Assembly (NCBI GenBank): GCA_030528965.1
Contig: JAUMXS010000080.1
Location: 1 to 5,456, forward strand
Length of the DNA stretch: 5,456 nt
DNA from: Eubacteriales bacterium
Lineage (GTDB): Bacteria > Bacillota > Clostridia > Oscillospirales > Oscillospiraceae
Direction of reading: 5' to 3'
Part shown: positions 1 through 4,261 of the stretch, piece by piece
How the letters are laid out: every line of letters begins with the position of its first letter
Position numbering within the stretch: position 1 is the stretch's first letter
Notes under the pieces: generated by a model
What the model saw: the letters and a program-made list of their open reading frames with translations, nothing else
Database searches by the model: none
What the model was told of the DNA's origin: nothing
Program-made: the position numbers and the translations under genes

Positions 1-102
1 ACGCATACCCTGACGCTCCATCTCCATCGCTGCCTCCAGTACGGGGCCGCGAACGTCATAGCAGATGTTGTCCAGTTTTCTGGATTTCTTAATGGATCGC
101 AT
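1..102 (-). CDS. alaA: AlaA-type alanine aminotransferase, N-terminal fragment (runs off left edge)
   Basis: Only the first 34 codons are present; the gene continues past position 1. The fragment reads MRSIKKSRKLDN, then ICYDVRGPVLEAAMEMERQG. The pattern KS-x-KL-x-N-[VI]-CYD-[VI]-RGPVL-x-EA followed by a glutamate/methionine-rich helix is the characteristic start of the AlaA-type class I/II PLP-dependent aminotransferases, which make alanine from pyruvate with glutamate as amino donor in the cytoplasm. The PLP lysine and the rest of the fold lie outside the window, so the substrate is inferred from the N-terminus alone. The start is the ATG at 102-100, with an AGGAGG Shine-Dalgarno at 116-111 (8-nt spacing). 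It is preceded directly by a T-box leader with its own promoter, so transcription should depend on tRNA charging. A related aminotransferase of other specificity (aspartate, aromatic or branched-chain) cannot be excluded. Confidence 0.78.
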   Translation of the reverse strand, partial: MRSIKKSRKLDNICYDVRGPVLEAAMEMERQGMR

Positions 103-110
103 GAAATATT

Positions 111-116
111 CCTCCT
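111..116 (-). promoter_or_regulatory. Ribosome binding site of the aminotransferase gene
   Basis: The minus strand reads AGGAGG, a full Shine-Dalgarno match, 8 nt before the ATG at 102. It lies downstream of the T-box terminator, so it is transcribed only on readthrough. Confidence 0.85.
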
Positions 117-129
117 GTTCATGGCATAG

Positions 130-164
130 AAAAACGCCCCGGGCATGAAACCATGCCCGGGGCG
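130..164 (-). terminator. T-box-controlled intrinsic terminator
   Basis: A perfect 13-bp GC-rich stem (164-152 with 147-135) with a four-base GTTT loop is followed by five U residues (134-130). Its 5' arm overlaps the 3' strand of the antiterminator (167-157), so the two folds exclude each other, as expected of a T-box. By default it stops transcription about 27 nt before the aminotransferase start codon. It would also stop readthrough from the upstream yloU-fakA transcription unit. Confidence 0.93.
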
Positions 165-402
165 GATAAAACATAATCCGTGGTACCACCCGGTTTCGGA
201 TCCGAAAGGATCCGCACTCAAAGCGGCGCTTTCACGCCGCGCCCCGGATAACGGCGGGGGACCGTCGGCGCCTACTGGACGAACGTTCGGGCCGAGGCTC
301 GGAGGGGGCACTGTTCTGCGGCGCACGGGACCTTACACCGACCGGTCCCTCTCTTCGCATTGCACGCGAACTGATTCCTCGTCAACACCTTGTATTTTGG
401 AT
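130..402 (-). ncRNA. T-box riboswitch leader (tRNA-sensing), probably tRNA-Ala
   Basis: A leader of about 270 nt lies between a consensus promoter and the aminotransferase gene. Seen directly: the conserved T-box GGGTGGTACCACGG (191-178); a Stem I apical helix GGGACC/GGTCCC (349-344 with 332-327) capped by a GGTGTAA distal loop and preceded by the AAGAGA bulge (355-350); perfect hairpins at 240-223 and 214-197; and a terminator at 164-130. The alternative antiterminator pairs CCGGG (193-189) with CCCGG (161-157) and CGGAT (180-176) with ATCCG (167-163), leaving the UGGUACC bulge free to hold the tRNA acceptor end. The bulge UGGU would pair with ACCA, meaning discriminator A73. That fits tRNA-Ala or tRNA-Val and argues against tRNAs that usually carry G73. 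If Stem I folds as CGAGG/CCTCG (381-377 with 297-293) plus GTTC/GAAC (371-368 with 316-313), the specifier position one base before the lower helix is GCC (309-307), an alanine codon. Stem II was not resolved. The T-box identity is firm; the tRNA assignment is inference. Confidence 0.93.
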
Positions 403-408
403 TTAAGG

Positions 409-437
409 ATTATACCAGCCGCTATGCCGATTGTCAA
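409..437 (-). promoter_or_regulatory. Sigma-A promoter of the T-box/aminotransferase unit
   Basis: The minus strand has TTGACA (437-432), a 17-base spacer, then TATAAT (414-409). Both hexamers and the spacing match consensus exactly. The start of transcription should be near 402. Such a strong promoter fits a gene controlled by attenuation rather than by initiation. The -35 begins only 48 nt after the fakA stop codon. Confidence 0.93.
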
Positions 438-485
438 GGCTTTCTGCGGCGGATAAAACTGTCCTGTGGGGGGAAGCGCCGAAGT
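438..485 (-). other. fakA to T-box spacer without visible terminator
   Basis: The 48 bases between the fakA stop and the -35 box of the next unit contain no compact GC hairpin with a U tract. The only inverted match is CGGCG/CGCCG with a loop too long to be convincing. Transcripts from the yloU-fakA unit probably run on into the T-box leader. Confidence 0.5.
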
Positions 486-2165
486 TTACTCCGCAGAAAT
501 CATATAGGAGTAAACCGGCTGGCCGCCCTCGACAACGCTCAGTTCCGCTTCGGGGAAGAAGTCGGTCAGGGAATTCCGGAACCCTTCCGTGTGTTCTTCC
601 GTGGCGTCCTCACCGCAGTAGATGGAAAGGAACTCGGGAGCAAAGGCATCCAGAGCGGAGGTGACGGCTTCCGTGACAGCGGAGAATTCGGGATAGCTTC
701 CGAGCAGGGCACCGTCCAGCAGGGCGAGATACTCGCCGGCATGGATAGCGTGTCCATCAAAATCGGAATCGCGTGCCGCATAGGTGACAAGGGCGGTATG
801 TACCCGTGCGGCGGCGGCGGCAAAGTCTTCTTCCAGAACAGCGGCATCCGCTTCGGGATCCAGACTCAGCATGGCGGCGACACCCTGCGGTACCGTCTTG
901 GTGGGGACAACGACGACCTTGCGATCTTCAGACAGACCCACGCACTGTTCCGCGGCAAGAATAATGTTCTTATTATTCGGGAACACAAATACCGTTTCGG
1001 CAGGAGTGCGCTCGATCTCGTGCAGGATATCTTCCGTGGAGGGGTTCATGGTTTGGCCGCCGGTCACAACGCGGTCGGCGCCCAGTTCCAGGAACAGGGA
1101 GCGCATGCCTTCGCCGGCACAGACCGTGACGATGCCGATAGGCTTTTCGGGAGCGACGGGTTCGTCGGGTTCCGGTTCCGGAGCGGGAGCCGGTTCAGCA
1201 GCTTCGCTTTCGGCGGCGGCGCGGACCAGATCGTCGTGCTGGGTACGCATGTTTTCGATTTTTGCGGTTTCGAGGATACCGTATTTCTGCGCCTCGTTCA
1301 GAGCATCACCGGGCGTGTTGGTGTGGACATGGACCTTGAAAGCTTCGTCGTCTTCACCAATGACCAGGCTGTCGCCGATGCTGTCGAGATAGGCGCGCAG
1401 CAGATCGAGCGGTTTGTCATCCGTGCGGCGGACGATAAATACTGTATCATAGGCGAAATTGATTTCTTCTGTGCCAAAGTCGGAGAAATCGGCATGATCA
1501 TGGACGTCCATAGTTTCCGTTTCCTCCGGGGAAACGGTCTCCGGGCTGATTTCGCCGCGGAGAGAGGCGAGCATGGCTTCGAGAATGATGACATAGCCTT
1601 TGCCGCCGGCATCAATAACGCCGGCGCGGGCGAGGACGGGATTCTGCTCCACGGTTTTGGCGAGAGCGTCCTGCGCGGCTTCCAGTGCACAGAGGATCGT
1701 CAGCTCCACATCCGTTCCGGTGCGGGCAAACTCCGTCGCCGCGGCGGCCGCCTCTTTGGAAACGGTGAGGATCGTGCCTTCCGCGGGCTTCATGACGGCC
1801 TTATAGGCGGCGTCGACGCCTTCGCTCAGAGCGAGGGCGAATTCCAGAGCGTTCGCACGCTTAAGTCCCTTGAGTTTCCGGGCCATGCCGCGGAAGAGCA
1901 GGGAGAGAATGACACCGGAGTTGCCTCTGGCACCGCGAAGCAGGGCAGAGGCGGTGACGTCGGCAACTGCACCGACGGAACCGGGGGTCTTGCGGCGCAG
2001 AGCGTCTGCGGCGGTTCCCATGGTCATGCTCATATTGGTGCCGGTATCTCCGTCGGGTACCGGGAATACGTTCAGTTCGTTGATGGACTGCTTGTTCTTG
2101 TTCAACGCGGCAGCGGCGCACAGGATCATGTCGGCGAACTCTGCGCTGTTCAGCTGTTCTTTCAA
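486..2165 (-). CDS. fakA: FakA-like fatty acid kinase (DAK2 domain, YloV family)
   Basis: The product is 559 residues, the usual size of FakA/YloV. FakA is the ATP-binding subunit that phosphorylates fatty acids presented by a FakB (DegV-family) protein, giving acyl-phosphate for phospholipid synthesis. The N-terminal DAK2/DhaL domain (about 1-200) carries NVFPVPDGDTGTNMS at 32-46, whose aspartates D38 and D40 sit where Mg-ATP is bound, and RGARGNSGVIL at 77-87, with DAGGKGYVIILEAML at 185-199. The middle domain has KVHVHTNTPG (277-286) and IENMRTQH (303-310). A Glu/Pro/Ala-rich linker (about 318-341) leads to the C-terminal domain with GGQTMNPSTEDIL (369-381), PNNKNII (396-402) and PTKTVPQG (421-428). 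The start is the TTG at 2165-2163, preceded by GGAGGTGA (2180-2173). An in-frame ATG at 2216 would overlap the upstream gene and add 17 residues unlike the family start. Residue 240 is Asp where family members as I recall them have Cys. It lies 19 nt after yloU, in the same transcript; no fakB is in the window. Confidence 0.92.
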   Translation of the reverse strand: MKEQLNSAEFADMILCAAAALNKNKQSINELNVFPVPDGDTGTNMSMTMGTAADALRRKTPGSVGAVADVTASALLRGARGNSGVILSLLFRGMARKLKGLKRANALEFALALSEGVDAAYKAVMKPAEGTILTVSKEAAAAATEFARTGTDVELTILCALEAAQDALAKTVEQNPVLARAGVIDAGGKGYVIILEAMLASLRGEISPETVSPEETETMDVHDHADFSDFGTEEINFAYDTVFIVRRTDDKPLDLLRAYLDSIGDSLVIGEDDEAFKVHVHTNTPGDALNEAQKYGILETAKIENMRTQHDDLVRAAAESEAAEPAPAPEPEPDEPVAPEKPIGIVTVCAGEGMRSLFLELGADRVVTGGQTMNPSTEDILHEIERTPAETVFVFPNNKNIILAAEQCVGLSEDRKVVVVPTKTVPQGVAAMLSLDPEADAAVLEEDFAAAAARVHTALVTYAARDSDFDGHAIHAGEYLALLDGALLGSYPEFSAVTEAVTSALDAFAPEFLSIYCGEDATEEHTEGFRNSLTDFFPEAELSVVEGGQPVYSYMISAE

Positions 2166-2172
2166 ACCAAAG

Positions 2173-2180
2173 TCACCTCC
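2173..2180 (-). promoter_or_regulatory. Strong ribosome binding site that fixes the TTG start of fakA
   Basis: The minus strand reads GGAGGTGA, near-complete complementarity to the 16S 3' end, 7 nt before TTG at 2165. It lies after the yloU stop codon. The alternative ATG at 2216 lies inside yloU, so this site decides the start. Confidence 0.88.
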
Positions 2181-2184
2181 GGAA

Positions 2185-2538
2185 TTAGTCGATCTGCATG
2201 GAGTCAATATAGACATCCACGCGGCTCACGGGGACACCCGTTGCGGAGGAGACCTTATAACTGACTTCTTTGCGAATACTGTTGGAGACCGTAGTGAGGT
2301 TAATGCCGCGATCTACCACGATGTGAAGACTGATGGACAGTTTGCCGTCTTCATCCAGAGTCACATTGACTCCTTTGGACATGGACTCGCGGCGGAGCAG
2401 CTGCACCAGACCGCTTTCCTTGGAACGGCCGGCCATGCCTTTTACACCGAAGCAGCGCGTGGCGGCATCTCCTGCCAGATTGACGAACACGTCGCTGCTG
2501 ATACTGATTACACCACGGCTGTTTTCCGTTTTTACCAT
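2185..2538 (-). CDS. yloU: Asp23/Gls24 family envelope stress protein (YloU-like)
   Basis: A 117-residue protein of the Asp23/Gls24 (DUF322) family. The typical features are the start GVISISSDVFVNLAGDAATR (9-28) with GVKGMAG (31-37), then the second half with GVNVTLDEDGKLSISLHIVV (56-75), a basic helix (about 82-95, with SIRKEV) and the ending VSRVDVYIDSM (104-114). No signal peptide or membrane segment is seen, so it is cytoplasmic, perhaps membrane-associated through partners. Its biochemical role is not established; members are linked to cell-envelope stress, and this gene sits directly upstream of fakA in many Firmicutes. The ATG at 2538 has a moderate Shine-Dalgarno (AAAGGA, 2554-2549). 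The stop is 19 nt before the fakA start, and the two are almost certainly co-transcribed. Confidence 0.88.
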   Translation of the reverse strand: MVKTENSRGVISISSDVFVNLAGDAATRCFGVKGMAGRSKESGLVQLLRRESMSKGVNVTLDEDGKLSISLHIVVDRGINLTTVSNSIRKEVSYKVSSATGVPVSRVDVYIDSMQID

Positions 2539-2617
2539 GTGATACCTATCCTTTCCGTAGTCCGAGACTGCTGGATATATGTATACAACTTGCTTATTAT
2601 ACCCTATTCAAAATCAT

Positions 2618-2646
2618 ATTATATTCCAAAACCCGAAAAAGTACAA
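2618..2646 (-). promoter_or_regulatory. Probable promoter of the yloU-fakA operon
   Basis: The minus strand has TTGTAC (2646-2641), a 17-base spacer and a perfect TATAAT (2623-2618), about 80 nt before the yloU ATG. The -35 is weak (TTG only). A second perfect TATAAT at 2601-2596 (within GGGTATAAT) has no recognisable -35 at 17 bases, so it is a less likely or secondary start. The surrounding sequence is clearly more AT-rich than the genes. Confidence 0.6.
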
Positions 2647-2701
2647 GTATTTTCTCCCGGAGGAGTTTATCCGGCCTTTTTCCGGCGGAGGGAAATGCGG
2701 T

Positions 2702-2728
2702 GCCGGAGGCTGTTTTATCGCCGGAAGC
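2702..2728. repeat. Short direct repeat upstream of the permease promoter
   Basis: GCCGGAGGC (2702-2710) and GCCGGAAGC (2720-2728) differ at one base and start 18 bp apart. They end 27 bp before the -35 box of the permease promoter, a position suitable for an activator. There is no further evidence of function, and short GC repeats can arise by chance. Confidence 0.35.
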
Positions 2729-2755
2729 TTTTTGCCATTTGAATACTTTTGTCTC

Positions 2756-2784
2756 TTGAAAGCGCAGAAGAGATATGGTATTGT
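2756..2784 (+). promoter_or_regulatory. Probable promoter of the ArsB/NhaD-type permease
   Basis: TTGAAA (2756-2761, 5 of 6), a 17-base spacer and TATTGT (2779-2784, 4 of 6) place the transcript start near 2791. That leaves a leader of about 16 nt, just enough for the ribosome binding site. Confidence 0.6.
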
Positions 2785-2794
2785 GTGAGGAATT

Positions 2795-2800
2795 GGAGGG
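2795..2800 (+). promoter_or_regulatory. Ribosome binding site supporting the GTG start of the permease
   Basis: GGAGGG lies 6 nt before GTG at 2807. No in-frame ATG nearby has a comparable site; the next methionine codon is about 19 residues in, inside the first membrane segment. Confidence 0.8.
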
Positions 2801-2806
2801 TCTGTT

Positions 2807-4168
2807 GTGGATGCTTTAACTGTTTTTGCTCTGGGTTTATTTGCCGTGACCTATGTGGTCATGTTTACATTTCAGCGCTTTCGTCCGCACGCTGCGGTGA
2901 TCTCCGCGTGTATTTTTGTCATCGTGGGGAGTCTGAATGTCTTTCCGGGCTTTCGATACACTTTAGGCGATGCCCTTGGCGAGATCGACTGGAATGTTCT
3001 GATGATGATCACCGGCACGATGGGGACGGTATTTTTGTTTATACGATCCAAAATGCCGCAGCTGCTGAGCGATGTCATCGTGTCTCATGTGCACTCCGTG
3101 CGATGGCTCGTAACGGCCCTGTCGTTGTTCGCGGGACTGATCTCCGCCTTTGTCGATAACGTCGCTACGGTGCTGATGGTAGCGCCTGTGGCCCTTGCGG
3201 TGTGCCATAAACTGAAGATCTCGCCCGTACCGTTTATCATCTGCATTTCGGTGTCCTCGAATCTGCAGGGTGCGGCCACGCTGGTCGGTGATACCACCTC
3301 CATCCTGCTGGGCAAGGCGGCGCAGCTGGATTTCATGGATTTCTTTTTTGTGGAAAACCGGCCCGGAATGTTTTGGGTGACGGAATTGGGCGCGGCGGCC
3401 TCCGCGCTTATCATTCTCTGGATGTTCCGGCATGATACGCAGAGAATAGATCTGAAAGACCGCACGATCGTCGAGGATAAAGTTCCCGCTTTGCTGCTGT
3501 GCCTGACGGTACTCTGCCTGATCCTGGCCTCCTTCATCCCGTATGCGGCCAATGCGGAGCCGGGACAGCTGACCAAGCCGGATACGACAAACGGCATGAT
3601 CTGTCTGTTCTTTTTTGCTGTCGGTGCGATACGTCAGTGCATCCGCGACGGCAATGCGGAGGTCCTGCTCGACTCGCTGAAAGAGATCGACTATTATACG
3701 ATCACGCTGCTGGCGGGATTGTTCGTGGTGATCGGCGGGATCGACAAAGCGGGACTGATCGATCAGATCGGCTATCTGCTGGCCGGCCTCAGCGGAGACG
3801 GTTCGCGAGCTTCCGTGTTCCTGATCTACAGCATTATCGTGTGGGTATCGGTGCTGCTGTCGGCGTTTATTGACAATATCCCCTATACCGCTACCATGCT
3901 TCCGGTCGTGGCAGTCATCACCGAGTGCCTGTCCGAAGCGGGAGGAGTCGCACTGAGTCCCAATCTTCTGTATTTCGGCCTGCTTGTAGGCGCTACGCTT
4001 GGAGGAAACCTGACTCCTATCGGTGCTTCCGCCAATATCGCCGGTATCGGTATCCTGCGCCGGGACGGCTATGAGGTCCGTCCGGCGGAATTTATGCGTT
4101 TCGGCGTTCCCTTCACGCTGGCGGCCGTCACGACCGGATACCTGCTCGTCTGGTTTCTCTGGGCCTGA
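2807..4168 (+). CDS. ArsB/NhaD-type (ion transporter superfamily) permease
   Basis: A 453-residue, very hydrophobic polytopic membrane protein with roughly 11-13 membrane segments, starting at GTG 2807. It has the two-fold repeat of the ion transporter superfamily, which includes ArsB, NhaD and SLC13/P-protein. In the first half SAFVDNVATVLMVAPVALA (113-131) is followed by GAATLVGDTTSILLG (155-169). In the second half SAFIDNIPYTATMLPV (352-367) is followed by GGNLTPIGASANIAGIGI (399-416). These paired [SA]-F-[VI]-DN and TLVGD/TPIGASAN elements are the re-entrant substrate- and ion-binding regions in this fold. Hydrophilic segments at about 208-226 and 248-262 separate the halves. Substrate is not determined: Na+/H+ exchange, arsenite efflux and dicarboxylate or other anion transport are all possible, and there is no ars gene nearby. 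It has its own promoter. The gene ends 93 bp before the next, same-strand gene, which also has a promoter. Confidence 0.88.
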   Translation: MDALTVFALGLFAVTYVVMFTFQRFRPHAAVISACIFVIVGSLNVFPGFRYTLGDALGEIDWNVLMMITGTMGTVFLFIRSKMPQLLSDVIVSHVHSVRWLVTALSLFAGLISAFVDNVATVLMVAPVALAVCHKLKISPVPFIICISVSSNLQGAATLVGDTTSILLGKAAQLDFMDFFFVENRPGMFWVTELGAAASALIILWMFRHDTQRIDLKDRTIVEDKVPALLLCLTVLCLILASFIPYAANAEPGQLTKPDTTNGMICLFFFAVGAIRQCIRDGNAEVLLDSLKEIDYYTITLLAGLFVVIGGIDKAGLIDQIGYLLAGLSGDGSRASVFLIYSIIVWVSVLLSAFIDNIPYTATMLPVVAVITECLSEAGGVALSPNLLYFGLLVGATLGGNLTPIGASANIAGIGILRRDGYEVRPAEFMRFGVPFTLAAVTTGYLLVWFLWA

Positions 4169-4181
4169 CGCCGGAGAGAGA

Positions 4182-4217
4182 CATAGCCCCTGTCCTTGAC
4201 TTCATACAGGGGCTATG
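4182..4217. repeat. 12-bp perfect inverted repeat overlapping a promoter
   Basis: CATAGCCCCTGT (4182-4193) and ACAGGGGCTATG (4206-4217) are exact inverted copies separated by 12 bases. The -35 hexamer of the next gene (4196-4201) falls in the spacer, and the right arm fills most of the -35/-10 spacer. As RNA it would form a stable stem-loop at the 3' end of the permease message, 13 nt after its stop, but what follows is GGTAAAATATAAAG, not a U tract, so it is a poor intrinsic terminator. It could be an operator, an mRNA 3' stabilising hairpin, or an imperfect terminator. Confidence 0.8.
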
Positions 4218-4224
4218 GTAAAAT
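4196..4224 (+). promoter_or_regulatory. Probable promoter of the CorC/CNNM-like gene
   Basis: TTGACT (4196-4201, 5 of 6), a 17-base spacer and TAAAAT (4219-4224, 5 of 6) predict a start near 4231, about 30 nt before the ATG. It is embedded in the 12-bp inverted repeat at 4182-4217, which would let a bound dimeric protein block polymerase. Confidence 0.65.
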
Positions 4225-4261
4225 ATAAAGAAATGTAAACGGCTTGGAGTGATGGTTCTCA

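Larger units (their letters stand above)
2539..2806. other. Divergent intergenic promoter region between yloU and the permease
   Basis: This 268-bp stretch separates two outward-reading units. It holds the leftward yloU promoter (2618-2646, possible second -10 at 2596-2601), a GC-rich block (about 2655-2730) with five CCGG sites, and the rightward permease promoter (2756-2784). In the GC block, GCCGGAGGC (2702-2710) and GCCGGAAGC (2720-2728) form a direct repeat, 8 of 9 identical with an 18-bp period, and TCCGGC/GCCGGA (2681-2686 and 2702-2707) can pair. No small coding region with a credible ribosome binding site was found. Confidence 0.6.

Noticed and set aside
280..289. 10-bp palindrome CGAACGTTCG as a possible protein-binding site
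   Set aside because: It lies within the transcribed T-box leader between Stem I and the later hairpins and is more simply part of the RNA structure.
145..456. 103-codon plus-strand open frame in the T-box region
   Set aside because: It is antisense to the T-box leader and its terminator; the composition is low-complexity and dictated by RNA stems.
390..2264. Very long open frame (624 codons) on the plus strand opposite fakA
   Set aside because: It lies entirely antisense to fakA, which has clear conserved motifs and a strong ribosome binding site. The open frame reflects GC-rich codon use on the real strand; its translation shows no recognisable domain and its start lies in the T-box promoter region.
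2579..2788. Possible small protein of 69 residues upstream of the permease
   Set aside because: There is no Shine-Dalgarno before the ATG, it overlaps both divergent promoters, and the translation has no coherent features.
4182..4217. Inverted repeat read as a standard intrinsic terminator of the permease gene
   Set aside because: The stem is strong, but the 12-base loop is long and neither strand has a U tract after the stem. It is kept as an inverted repeat of uncertain role.
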